DNA of 53,350 bases. It comes from Olsenella_K sp051878835 (lineage in GTDB: Bacteria > Actinomycetota > Coriobacteriia > Coriobacteriales > Atopobiaceae). Numbering within the stretch: the stretch's first letter is position 1; the number at the start of each line of letters is the position of its first letter. A program made the translations under genes and the position numbers. The stretch is from positions 1 through 53,350 of the forward strand of contig JBJEKW010000034.1 of the NCBI GenBank assembly GCA_051878835.1. Reading direction: 5' to 3'. Below, in pieces: positions 6,631 to 14,335 of the stretch. Under the pieces are notes generated by a model. The model saw nothing but the letters and a program-made list of their open reading frames with translations. It searched no databases and had not been told where the DNA came from.

Positions 6631-8277
6631 CTAGTGGTCGGGGTTCACCTCGTGGCGGTCAAGCCCCTCGTGACGTGCGATGGAGGCACGCACGAACTCG
6701 CGGAACAGTGGAGCGGGCTTCGTCGGGCGGCTCTTGAACTCGGGGTGAGCCTGCGACGCCACGAACCATGGGTGCACGGACTCGGGCAGCTCGATCATCT
6801 CGACCAGGCGGTCGTCAGGCGACAGGCCACCTATGACCATGCCGGCGTCCGTCAGCTGCTTCCTGAAGGCGTTGTTCACCTCGTAGCGGTGACGGTGACG
6901 CTCGTAGACCAGGTCCTCGCCGTAGGCCTCGTGGGCCAGCGGGCCCAGGACCTTGCACGGGTAGGCGCCCAGGCGCATGGTGCCGCCCTTGTCGTCGATG
7001 TCCTTCTGGTCGGGCATGATGTCGATGACGGGGTACTCGCAGGAGGGAGCGAACTCGGTGGAGTTGGCACCGGGCATGCCGGCGACGTTGCGCGCGAACT
7101 CGGACACGGCCACCTGCAGGCCCAGGCAGACGCCCAGGTACGGGATGTTCTCGGTGCGGGCCTTGTGAGCGGCCAGGATCTTGCCCTCGACGCCGCGCTG
7201 GCCGAAGCCGCCGGGCACCAGGATGCCGTCCGCGCCGTCCAGGACCTCGTCCACGTTCTCCTCGGTGAGCTCCTCGCCGTCGACCAGCGTGATGTTGACA
7301 TGACGGCCATAGAACACGCCGGAGTGGTGCAGTGCCTCGATGACCGAGAGGTACGCGTCGGGCAGCTGCGTGTACTTGCCGACGACTTTGATCTCGGTGA
7401 CGTCCTGCTTTGCGTTGGCACGGTGCATGGCGTCGGTGAAGGCGTTCCACTCGCTCATGTCCAGCTGGCGGGGCTCCAGGCCCAGCTTCTGGCAGACCTT
7501 CAGGTCGAAGCCCTGCTTGGCCAGGTGCATGGGCACGTCGTAGATGGACGGGCAGTCGGAGTTCTCGAACACGCAATCCTCGTCCACGTCGCAGAAGTGG
7601 GCGATCTTCGCGCGGATGGAGGCGTCGACCTCGTGGTCACTGCGGCACACGATGAAGTCGGGCTGGATGCCCATGGAGCGCAGCTCCTTCACGGAGTGCT
7701 GCGTGGGCTTGGTCTTTACCTCGTGGGCAGCCGCGATGTAGGGCACCAGGCTGACGTGGATGACCAGCGTGTTGCCATGGCCCTTCTCCTTGCGGAACTG
7801 GCGGATGGCCTCGACGAAGGACTGGCCCTCGATGTCGCCGATGGTGCCGCCCAGCTCGGTGATGACGACGTCGGCCTGCGTCTGCTCCTCGATGCGGAGG
7901 AAGCGGTTCTTTATCTCGTTCGTGACGTGGGGAATCACCTGCACGGTGCCACCCAGGAAGTCTCCGGCGCGCTCGCGACGGATGAGCGACTGGTAGATGA
8001 GGCCCGTGGTGAAGTTGGACTGGCTGGTGAGGTTCTCGTCGATGAAACGCTCGTAGTGGCCCAGGTCCAGGTCGGTCTCCTTGCCGTCCTCGGTAACGAA
8101 GACCTCGCCATGCTGGAACGGGCTCATGGTGCCGGGGTCAACGTTGAGGTAGGGATCGGCCTTCTGCATCATGACCTTGTAGCCACGGGACTTCAACAGA
8201 CGTCCCAGCGATGCCGCCGTGATGCCCTTTCCCAAAGAAGAAACTACGCCGCCAGTGACAAAGATGTGCTTGGTCAT
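6631..8277 (-). CDS. pyrG: CTP synthase (glutamine-hydrolysing)
   Basis: A 548-residue enzyme that converts UTP to CTP with ATP and glutamine, the last step of pyrimidine nucleotide synthesis. The N-terminal amidoligase domain opens with KHIFVTGGVVSSLGKGI, including the P-loop, followed by KADPYLNVDPGTMSP. The C-terminal class I glutaminase domain has the nucleophile Cys384 (LGVCLGLQ) and the HPE motif (SQAHPEF). Length and motifs are complete. ATG at 8277 with GGGAAGG seven bases upstream, partly inside a leader hairpin (separate entry). It appears to be its own transcription unit between recN and the terminator at 6432-6464. Confidence 0.98.
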   Translation of the reverse strand: MTKHIFVTGGVVSSLGKGITAASLGRLLKSRGYKVMMQKADPYLNVDPGTMSPFQHGEVFVTEDGKETDLDLGHYERFIDENLTSQSNFTTGLIYQSLIRRERAGDFLGGTVQVIPHVTNEIKNRFLRIEEQTQADVVITELGGTIGDIEGQSFVEAIRQFRKEKGHGNTLVIHVSLVPYIAAAHEVKTKPTQHSVKELRSMGIQPDFIVCRSDHEVDASIRAKIAHFCDVDEDCVFENSDCPSIYDVPMHLAKQGFDLKVCQKLGLEPRQLDMSEWNAFTDAMHRANAKQDVTEIKVVGKYTQLPDAYLSVIEALHHSGVFYGRHVNITLVDGEELTEENVDEVLDGADGILVPGGFGQRGVEGKILAAHKARTENIPYLGVCLGLQVAVSEFARNVAGMPGANSTEFAPSCEYPVIDIMPDQKDIDDKGGTMRLGAYPCKVLGPLAHEAYGEDLVYERHRHRYEVNNAFRKQLTDAGMVIGGLSPDDRLVEMIELPESVHPWFVASQAHPEFKSRPTKPAPLFREFVRASIARHEGLDRHEVNPDH

Positions 8278-8287
8278 ATGCTGCCTT

Positions 8288-8325
8288 CCCGTAGGGGCTT
8301 ACCTTCTCTACGGGTCTTCATGATA
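8288..8325 (-). promoter_or_regulatory. pyrG promoter and 5' leader hairpin covering the ribosome site
   Basis: A -10-like TATCAT lies at 8325-8320 (- strand), placing transcription start near 8313. The transcript would then begin within the stem CCCGTAG (8314-8308) ... CTACGGG (8294-8288), whose last three G bases belong to the Shine-Dalgarno GGGAAGG. This could let translation respond to folding. No reiterative G or C start and no U-tract is visible, so it does not match the known Bacillus pyrG attenuator. Confidence 0.4.
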
Positions 8326-8377
8326 ACCCGCGACGCCAGGTCGAGCCCTGACATTTTGTCCATACACAACCAGCCCA

Positions 8378-10024
8378 CTATGCTGAGGCGGCATGGGACG
8401 CCTGCGCCGCCTGCAGCATCTCGCGCGCGTGGGCCATGGACGCCTGGGACTCGTCGCCCGAGAGCATGCGCGCGATCTCGGCCACGCGCTCCTGGCCCCG
8501 GATCTGGCGCAGGCTGGACTCGGGCACATCGCCCTGCGACTTGCTGACGAGGTAGTGCGTCTGGGCCATGACGGCCACCTGGGCCAGGTGGGTCACCACG
8601 ATGACCTGGTGCGTACGCGCCAGGTTGTCCAGGACCTTTGCCAGCGCGACGGCGGTGGCACCGCCCACGCCGGCGTCCACCTCGTCGAACACCAGGGTCT
8701 CCGTGGAGTCGGCCTCTCCCAGGACCACCTTGCAGGCCAGCATGACGCGCGATATCTCGCCGCCCGACGCGATGCGACGCAGCGGGCGCGCGGTCAGGCC
8801 GGCACCGGGGCGGTACATGATTTCGACCCGGCTGGGGCCCTCGGACGTCCACTGCTGGCGCGGCAGGCGCTCCTGCGCTATCTGGATGGAGGCCGTGCCC
8901 ATCATGAGGTTTGCCATCTGCTGCGTGATGGCCTTTGCCAGGCGGGGTGCGGCCTGCGCCCTGACCTGGTCCAGCTGGTCGGCGCGCCTAGCTAGCACGT
9001 CTTCGGCATTCCGCAGCGCCACCTTTGCCTTGTGCACCAGCTTGTCGCCGTCCTGGGCGGCGGCCACCACCTCGGCATCGCGGTCGCGGCGCTGCAGCAC
9101 GTCGGACATGCTGGGGCCATAGCTGCGCATGAGCCCCTGCAGCTGCGACATCCTGGACTGCAGCTGGTTCAGCTCGTCGGGGTCGAACTCCACCTGGTCG
9201 CGGTAGTCGCGCAGCTCGCCGGACACGTCCTCCAGGTCGATGAGAGAGCTCTGGATGACGTCGGCGTGCTGCGCCAGCTGGGCGTCGTAGCGGGCGGCGT
9301 CGCGCAGCTGGCTCACGAGCGAGGACAGCTGGTCGCACACGCCGTCGTCGCCCGACAGCATCTCGTGCCCCTCCTCGGAGGCGCGGATGAGCGCCTCGGC
9401 GTGCTCTGCGCGCGGCAGCGTCTGCTCCAGCTGCTCGTACTCGCCCTCCTTTGGGGCCACCTCGTCTATGCGGCGCACCACGAAGGCCGCCTCGTCCACG
9501 CGCTCCCCCGCCGTGCGGGCCATCTGCGTCACGCGGTCCAGCTCGGCGCGGGCGTCCTTTGCCTGGCGCAGCGCCTCGTCGTAGGACTCCTTCGCCTGCC
9601 TGGCGGCCTCGCCCGCCCACGCGTCCAGGAACTCGACGTGGGAGCCCGGACGCAGCAGCCTCTGGTGCTCGTGCTGGCCGCACAGGTCCACCGTGGCGCC
9701 CACGCCGTCCGAGAGCTCGCGCACGGAGGCCATGTGGCCGTCCACCCACACGCGCCCATGTCCCTCGGCAGAGACCCTCCTGCGCACCACGGTGCCATCG
9801 GGGTCCCCGCCGCGGACGTAGAACCTGCCCTCGACCTCCAGGCCGTCAGAGCCCTCGCGCACCGCGGAGGCATCCGCTCTCTCGCCCATCAGCAGCTTCA
9901 CGGACGAGAGGAGCGCGCTTTTTCCTGCGCCCGTCTCGCCCGTAAGGACCGTGAGGCCGGCAGAGGGCCGTATGGTGGCGTCGCGTATGAGCGCGACGTC
10001 TTTCACGTGCAGTTCGTCGATCAT
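8378..10024 (-). CDS. recN: DNA repair protein RecN (SMC-like ATPase)
   Basis: A 548-residue SMC-family ATPase acting early in double-strand break repair by recombination. Walker A is GETGAGKS (29-36); long helical coiled-coil arms follow (about 150-340), then the ABC signature region (RIASGGEISRVMLA), Walker B (LVFDEVDAGVGG) and the H-loop (VIVVTHLAQVA). The length is typical. The ATG at 10024 overlaps the nadK TGA by 4 bp (ATGA), so translation is probably coupled. Terminal gene of the nusB-xseB-tlyA-nadK-recN run. Confidence 0.97.
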   Translation of the reverse strand: MIDELHVKDVALIRDATIRPSAGLTVLTGETGAGKSALLSSVKLLMGERADASAVREGSDGLEVEGRFYVRGGDPDGTVVRRRVSAEGHGRVWVDGHMASVRELSDGVGATVDLCGQHEHQRLLRPGSHVEFLDAWAGEAARQAKESYDEALRQAKDARAELDRVTQMARTAGERVDEAAFVVRRIDEVAPKEGEYEQLEQTLPRAEHAEALIRASEEGHEMLSGDDGVCDQLSSLVSQLRDAARYDAQLAQHADVIQSSLIDLEDVSGELRDYRDQVEFDPDELNQLQSRMSQLQGLMRSYGPSMSDVLQRRDRDAEVVAAAQDGDKLVHKAKVALRNAEDVLARRADQLDQVRAQAAPRLAKAITQQMANLMMGTASIQIAQERLPRQQWTSEGPSRVEIMYRPGAGLTARPLRRIASGGEISRVMLACKVVLGEADSTETLVFDEVDAGVGGATAVALAKVLDNLARTHQVIVVTHLAQVAVMAQTHYLVSKSQGDVPESSLRQIRGQERVAEIARMLSGDESQASMAHAREMLQAAQASHAASA

Positions 10025-10872
10025 TGTCCCGCCTTGCCATAGAACACGCGCGAGACCGAGTCATAGAAGCTCTGCGCGCTGTTGTCCAGCAGAAGGATGT
10101 CGCCCGGGCCGCGCCTACAGTCGGCGCGAACCAGCTGCATGCCCTCGCCCAGGGGCTGTCCGTCGGCAAACACGCAGCGGTCCACGGGGCGCTCCTTACT
10201 CATGGCCAGCGTGACGACGTCGTCGCGCGAGGTCAGAAACGCGCGTGCCATGATGGTGTGCGGCGCCACGGGCACGCACACTAGACCGGTGAACTCGGGC
10301 GTCACGATGGGTCCGCCCGCAGCCAGCGCATAGCCCGTGGAACCCGTGGCCGTGGACACCACGAAGCCGTCGCCACGCAGGGTGTCGATGTAGTTTCCGG
10401 AGACGCTGACGTGGAACTCGATCATGTCTCCGTGGGCACCGTGCGCCAGCGAGAAGTCGTTCAGGGCAAAGCGGTGCATCGTCACGGTGCTTCCGTCGGG
10501 CTTCTGAAACGTGGCCTCGATGTCCAGCGTGGCGCGGTGCGAGACGTGCATCCGCCGCTCGAGCGCGTTGTCCACCGTGGTCAGCAGCTCCTCGGGCTGT
10601 GCGCTGGTCAGAAAGCCCAGGTGACCGTACGAGATGCCCACCACGGGTATCTCGGAATAGCCTATGACGCGCGCCGCGCGCAGCAGCGTGCCGTCGCCGC
10701 CCAGCGAGACCACCAGGCGGACGTCGTCCAGGTCAATCTTCTTGCACGGACGATGGTGCGTGTCGGGCAGAACCTCGGGCTCGAGCCCACGTCGCTCGAG
10801 CCACGTGGCCAGCTTTCGCGTGTCCGCGACCGCATCCGGTCTGGAGTAGTTCGGGACGATGAGCACCTTCAT
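10021..10872 (-). CDS. nadK: NAD kinase (ATP/polyP-dependent)
   Basis: A 283-residue kinase that phosphorylates NAD to NADP in the cytoplasm. Diagnostic motifs are GGDGT (58-62), NDFSLAHG and STATGSTGYALAAGGP, the NAD-binding block. The start is ATG at 10872 with GGGAAG about 8 nt upstream; in-frame starts at 10899 and 10938 lack a ribosome site. It overlaps recN by 4 bp. About 170 nt separate it from tlyA, so an additional promoter is possible. Confidence 0.97.
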   Translation of the reverse strand: MKVLIVPNYSRPDAVADTRKLATWLERRGLEPEVLPDTHHRPCKKIDLDDVRLVVSLGGDGTLLRAARVIGYSEIPVVGISYGHLGFLTSAQPEELLTTVDNALERRMHVSHRATLDIEATFQKPDGSTVTMHRFALNDFSLAHGAHGDMIEFHVSVSGNYIDTLRGDGFVVSTATGSTGYALAAGGPIVTPEFTGLVCVPVAPHTIMARAFLTSRDDVVTLAMSKERPVDRCVFADGQPLGEGMQLVRADCRRGPGDILLLDNSAQSFYDSVSRVFYGKAGQ

Positions 10873-11038
10873 CCGCCGCACTTCCCTTCTGTTTGCCATA
10901 CAGAGAGTGTAGCACCCCGGCCACGAGGCCCAAGTCATAAACGAACAAATGTGCTAAATATGGCGGTCGACGTGGCAACTCCCCACGCCATACCGTGCCT
11001 TGGGCAGATGCCCGCCGCGCATGCGCCAACCGCGCCCG

Positions 11039-11854
11039 CTATGCGTCGGCCATCAGCGTGGCTCCGTCGCGCACGACGGCACCCAGGTCCAAAGGATCAA
11101 ACGAAGCGCCGCGGCACCCCAGCAGCAGATACTCCACGTTTCCCTTGTGCCCGGTTATGGGAGAAGGGCATGCCCCCCGCACGCCCATCCCCGCCTGGCG
11201 CAGGGCGTCTGCCACGCGCTCGAGCGCCTGCAGGCGCACCTGGGGGTCCCTCACGACGCCGCCTTCGCCCACGTCCTCGCGAGCTGCCTCGAACTGCGGC
11301 TTTACCAGCGTCAGGAACATGCCGCGCTCGTTCAGAAGCTCGCACACTGCGTCCAGCACTGTGACGACCGAGGTGAAGGAGACGTCGCACACCGCCAGGT
11401 CCATGCCGTCCGCATAGCCCATGGCGGGCACGTCCACGATGTTCGTGCGTTCCAGCAGCGTGACGCGCTCGTCCTGCCTCAGGCTCCAGTCGAACTGCGC
11501 GTATCCCACGTCCACCGACAGCACCGATGCGGCACCGCGGCGCAGGAGACAGTCGGTGAAGCCACCGGTCGAGCAGCCCACGTCCACGCAGGCCATGCCC
11601 TCCGGACTCACGCTGAAGGCGTCCAGTCCCCTCTGCAGCTTCAGGGCTCCGCGGCTGACATATGCCAGATGCCCCCGCACATGCAGAGGCAGGCCAGGGC
11701 GCACCTGCTCCCCGGCCGAGGTCAGCTTTCTGTCCGAGGTCGAGACGTCACCGGCCATGACGGCACGCATGGCGTCGTCCACGTTTGCAAAGAAGCCCTG
11801 GTCGACCAGCTCCTGGTCCAGGCGGTGGCGGCGCGGCCTAGCGCCCTTGGCCAT
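11039..11854 (-). CDS. tlyA: TlyA-family rRNA methyltransferase (S4 + FtsJ-like fold)
   Basis: A 271-residue 2'-O-methyltransferase family member; TlyA methylates 16S C1409 and/or 23S C1920 and some homologues are called hemolysins. An N-terminal S4 RNA-binding domain (LDQELVDQGFF..., about 9-70) precedes a Rossmann methyltransferase domain with DVGCSTGGFTD, CDVSFTS and KPQFE motifs. The ATG at 11854 has GGAG seven bases upstream and lies inside the last codons of xseB (17-bp overlap). Extensions upstream would run antiparallel in frame through xseB and are rejected. Conserved neighbour of xseB and recN in Gram-positive genomes. Confidence 0.94.
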   Translation of the reverse strand: MAKGARPRRHRLDQELVDQGFFANVDDAMRAVMAGDVSTSDRKLTSAGEQVRPGLPLHVRGHLAYVSRGALKLQRGLDAFSVSPEGMACVDVGCSTGGFTDCLLRRGAASVLSVDVGYAQFDWSLRQDERVTLLERTNIVDVPAMGYADGMDLAVCDVSFTSVVTVLDAVCELLNERGMFLTLVKPQFEAAREDVGEGGVVRDPQVRLQALERVADALRQAGMGVRGACPSPITGHKGNVEYLLLGCRGASFDPLDLGAVVRDGATLMADA

Positions 11855-12191
11855 CCGAGGCTCCATTCCGCTGGTCAGGTGCCTGCTCGGGCTGCGAATC
11901 GCCCTTCTGAACCTCAGGAGTGGCGGTGGCACCGTCACCATCGGCGGCACCGTCAGCCTTGGCCTCCTGGGAGGAGTTGGCTCCCATGGCAGCGGCGTCC
12001 TTCTCGGCATCTGACGCGGGAGCCGTGTCCACCAGGTCGACTGCCTTTGAGCCCAGGGCTATGGCCTCGTCGAACAGCTCGAGCGAGTGCTCGATGGAGG
12101 TGTCCTTGCTCTTTACCTCGTGGACTATCTGGTCCAGCCTGCCCGAGATCTGGTCGAAGGACGAGTACTGCGACACGTCGGGAGTGCCCAT
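11838..12191 (-). CDS. xseB: Exodeoxyribonuclease VII small subunit
   Basis: 117 residues. The first 55 match XseB (FDQISGRLDQIVHEVKSKDTSIEHSLELFDEAIAL), the small helical subunit that packs around XseA to form exonuclease VII. The remaining roughly 60 residues are an Ala/Asp/Gln-rich, probably disordered tail not typical of XseB. ATG at 12191 two bases after the nusB stop, with GGAG five bases upstream. The large subunit gene xseA, usually adjacent, is absent from the window. Confidence 0.88.
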   Translation of the reverse strand: MGTPDVSQYSSFDQISGRLDQIVHEVKSKDTSIEHSLELFDEAIALGSKAVDLVDTAPASDAEKDAAAMGANSSQEAKADGAADGDGATATPEVQKGDSQPEQAPDQRNGASDGQGR

Positions 12192-12193
12192 CC

Positions 12194-13075
12194 CTACTCC
12201 TGGTCCCTACGGGTAAAGAACGGCTGGTAGTCGTCGTCCTGGGTGTCGCTCGACGCGGAGCCCAGGGTACCGTAGCCGTCGTCGGCCCCGTCGGCGTCGT
12301 CGTAGGAGAACTCGCCGGAACCCTGTGCCGTGCGCGGCTCATGTGACGGACGTTGGTCCTTCGAGGACGCGTCATCCTTTGCAGGCTCGTCATCGTAGCC
12401 GTCGTACTGGTCGTACGGCTCGTCGTAGTAGTCGTCGCCGTATCCGTCGTCGTAGTCTCGATCCTGGCGGCGCGCCTCCTCGCGGGCCTGCTCGGCCTCC
12501 ATGGCCTCCAGCTCTTCCTCGCTAGGCTCGTCCAGCTGGCCCTTGTACGGCTCGTACTCGCGCTTCTGCGCGGGAGGCTCGGCGGGCTCGAACACGTCGA
12601 AGTCGTCGAAGCCGGGATGCTCCTCGGCGTACTGCTGTGCCTGGGCCACAAGGTCCACGCCACCGTCCATCTGCCGGGCAACCTTGCCCAGAAGGCCGTT
12701 GATGAAGCGGCGGGACTTGTCCGAGCCATATGCCTTCGAGAGTTCCACGTACTCGTCGATGCTGACGGCCGTGGCAACCTCCTCGACGAACAGCATCTCG
12801 TACAGGGCCAGGCGCAGGAGGTTCCTGTCGACCACGGGCATGCGGTCGATGGTCCAGTTGTTGGCCGTCTGCGCGATGATGGCATCCAGCGTCACCTTCT
12901 GCGCGGCGACGCCACGGGCCAAAGACTCGCCGAACTCGTCCAGCGGGCCGTCAGACAGCACGTAGTCAGACGACAGCACGTCATCCACAGTGCGGTTGTT
13001 TATCTCGGCCTGGTACAGAAGCTGCAGGGCCTGGCTGCGCGCGTTGGTGCGCGGACCAAAACGGTGGTTAGGCAC
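12194..13075 (-). CDS. nusB: Transcription antitermination factor NusB with long acidic C-terminal extension
   Basis: The first about 150 residues form a complete NusB fold (ARSQALQLLYQAEINNRTVDDVL..., PVVDRNLLRLALYEML, SIDEYVELSKAYGSDKSRRFINGLLG). NusB with NusE binds boxA RNA and supports rRNA antitermination. The protein continues to 293 residues, about twice the usual length, with a highly acidic tail rich in Asp, Glu and Tyr (RDYDDGYGDDYYDEPYDQYD at about 205-225) that should be disordered. The tail is in frame, continues to the xseB ribosome site and has the same codon style, so it is not obviously an artefact. Follows asp23 by 8 nt. Confidence 0.93.
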   Translation of the reverse strand: MPNHRFGPRTNARSQALQLLYQAEINNRTVDDVLSSDYVLSDGPLDEFGESLARGVAAQKVTLDAIIAQTANNWTIDRMPVVDRNLLRLALYEMLFVEEVATAVSIDEYVELSKAYGSDKSRRFINGLLGKVARQMDGGVDLVAQAQQYAEEHPGFDDFDVFEPAEPPAQKREYEPYKGQLDEPSEEELEAMEAEQAREEARRQDRDYDDGYGDDYYDEPYDQYDGYDDEPAKDDASSKDQRPSHEPRTAQGSGEFSYDDADGADDGYGTLGSASSDTQDDDYQPFFTRRDQE

Positions 13076-13083
13076 GGTAGGTG

Positions 13084-13449
13084 TTACTCCTTAGGAAACA
13101 CGAGGCTGTCGATGCAGACGTCCACGGACGCCACGTCCACGCCAATCTGCTCCTGGACGGCGGTGGCTACCGCAGAGCGGACCTCGCCGGCCAGACGGGT
13201 GAAGGGATAGCCGTAGAACACGGCCAGGTGCACGCAGACCTTCAGGCGGTCGTCCTCCGTGACCTCGCAGGTCACGGACTCCTCGGGCGATGCCTGCTTG
13301 CGGGTAAAGACGGAAATCAGGTTGGAGGTGATGTCGTTTCCGCCAACCGAGGCCACGCCCTCGACCCGCTGAGCCGCCAGCGCAACGATGGTGGAGACCA
13401 CATTCTTTGAAATGCTGATGCCAGAGAGCACGATTTCGTTCTGAGCCAT
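13084..13449 (-). CDS. Asp23/Gls24 family envelope stress protein
   Basis: 121 residues of the Asp23/Gls24 (DUF322, YqhY-like) family: IVLSGISISKNVVSTIVALAAQRVEGVASVGG at the start and a VHLAVFYGYPF segment in the middle. Family members are cell-envelope-associated or stress-related; the YqhY type is almost always linked to accBC or nusB. ATG at 13449 with AAAGGA five bases before it; a GTG-type extension to 13470 has no ribosome site. First gene of the asp23-nusB-xseB-tlyA-nadK-recN unit, with its own promoter at 13512-13536. Confidence 0.9.
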   Translation of the reverse strand: MAQNEIVLSGISISKNVVSTIVALAAQRVEGVASVGGNDITSNLISVFTRKQASPEESVTCEVTEDDRLKVCVHLAVFYGYPFTRLAGEVRSAVATAVQEQIGVDVASVDVCIDSLVFPKE

Positions 13450-13511
13450 GGGCCGTCCTTTCGAACACAACCTGGCGGCAACGAGCCGCAGTTCAGTCGC
13501 AGTTGTCCCTC

Positions 13512-13536
13512 AGTATAGCGTTTGGGTGCACAAACG
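13512..13536 (-). promoter_or_regulatory. asp23-nusB promoter with inverted repeat
   Basis: On the - strand a -10-like TATACT lies at 13517-13512, giving a leader of about 55 nt before the asp23 ATG. Directly upstream, over the spacer and -35 area, is CGTTTG-N6-CAAACG (13519-13536), a 6-bp-arm inverted repeat that could be an operator. No canonical -35 is visible. Confidence 0.45.
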
Positions 13537-13569
13537 CGGCATGGTCAGCCGCCAGCCGGCACAGCGCGC

Positions 13570-13601
13570 AAAAAAGCGCCACGGCATAGGTCGCGGCGCT
13601 T
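13570..13601 (-). terminator. Rho-independent terminator (second after the PTS operon)
   Basis: On the - strand AAGCGCCGCG pairs with CGTGGCGCTT around an 8-nt loop (13601-13574), followed by a T6 run at 13575-13570. Strong intrinsic terminator, insulating the asp23-nusB promoter. Confidence 0.8.
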
Positions 13602-13690
13602 GGGTTTGCCACTGAAAAGACGCTAGACGAGCCAGACGAACGTGCCGTCGCAGCCCGTTAACTCAACATGCCTAGATAGTATAGCGCGAG

Positions 13691-13720
13691 AAAATCGTGT
13701 GCTTGCACCTACCCAAGCAC
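13691..13720 (-). terminator. Rho-independent terminator after the DUF956 gene
   Basis: A perfect 7-bp stem GTGCTTG / CAAGCAC with an 8-nt loop (13720-13699, - strand) is followed by ACGATTTTC, with T4 at 13694-13691. It lies about 90 nt past the stop of the PTS-linked DUF956 gene. Moderate strength. Confidence 0.6.
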
Positions 13721-13810
13721 TCCACAGACCGAACGCGTGGCGTGCATTATTCCGACAGTGCCAGGCCTTCGTACCTCCGCCATGCCAAGCTTGGTGCACC
13801 GGTCAACGAC

Positions 13811-14221
13811 CTAGCTCTGCTTATGCTTGCCGGTGATCTTCTGTCCCAGCACCTTCAGGCCCGCCTTCATGACACCGCCGGCGCTGGGTGCCGTCGTCAT
13901 GCGCTCCTGGGGGAAGTGCTCGCGCACGGCGCGCAGGGTCTGGATGTTGTCGCGGGTCGAGAACTTGTACGAGCCGTTGTTGCGGGTGAAGACCTCGAAG
14001 CGCACGATCTTTCGCTTGAACATCACGAAGCCCTCGATGTGGTCGATCTCCTCCCAGGGAATCTGGATGTAGTTGTCGACGTTTTTGTCGTCGTAGTACT
14101 CCAGCGCCTTGTCACCCACCTTCATGGTGCCGTATGAATCCAGCATCATGAACGACTGTGCCGGGATGGAAAGGTCCGTGACACTATTCATGGACTCCTG
14201 CTGCTTCAGTACCTGCTTCAC
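13811..14221 (-). CDS. DUF956 family protein linked to mannose-type PTS (ManO-like)
   Basis: 136 residues. The block YDDKNVDNYIQIPWEEIDHIEGFVMFKRKIVRFEVFTRNNGSYKFSTRD is characteristic of DUF956 proteins, which almost always accompany mannose/fructose/sorbose-family PTS genes and are thought to modulate PTS expression or activity. It follows the IID gene, as expected. I chose GTG at 14221 because AAGGGGGAG lies 5 nt upstream; an ATG at 14191 with AGGAG only 3 nt away would give 126 residues. Two hairpins separate it from IID, so its level is probably lower than the PTS genes. No transmembrane segment. Confidence 0.88.
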   Translation of the reverse strand: MKQVLKQQESMNSVTDLSIPAQSFMMLDSYGTMKVGDKALEYYDDKNVDNYIQIPWEEIDHIEGFVMFKRKIVRFEVFTRNNGSYKFSTRDNIQTLRAVREHFPQERMTTAPSAGGVMKAGLKVLGQKITGKHKQS

Positions 14222-14243
14222 GGGTCTCCCCCTTCGTATGCAA

Positions 14244-14326
14244 ATCGCCCGTCTCAACATAGCGCGAGACGGGCGATGCCTCAAACGTATTTCCTCAAAG
14301 GAAACGGCCCCGCAGAAGCGGGGCCG
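14244..14326 (-). terminator. Two hairpins between PTS IID and the DUF956 gene (partial terminator)
   Basis: Directly after the IID stop the - strand has CGGCCCCGC-TTCT-GCGGGGCCG (14326-14305) followed by TTTCCTTT, a good terminator shape. A second perfect 12-bp stem ATCGCCCGTCTC / GAGACGGGCGAT with a 10-nt loop follows at 14277-14244, just before the DUF956 ribosome site. Together they probably cause partial termination or 3'-end protection of the PTS message. Confidence 0.65.
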
Positions 14327-14335
14327 AAATGCGCC

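Larger units (their letters stand above)
13537..13810. other. Intergenic region between the DUF956 gene and the asp23 promoter
   Basis: No protein-coding gene is apparent. It contains two leftward intrinsic terminators (13691-13720 and 13570-13601) and, between them, a -10-like TATACT (13683-13678, - strand). This layout would permit a small transcript of about 100 nt starting near 13671 and ending at the second terminator; it may equally be a plain tandem terminator. Confidence 0.5.

Noticed and set aside
13602..13690. tRNA gene between the two terminators
   Set aside because: No cloverleaf, T-loop or CCA-like end could be formed.
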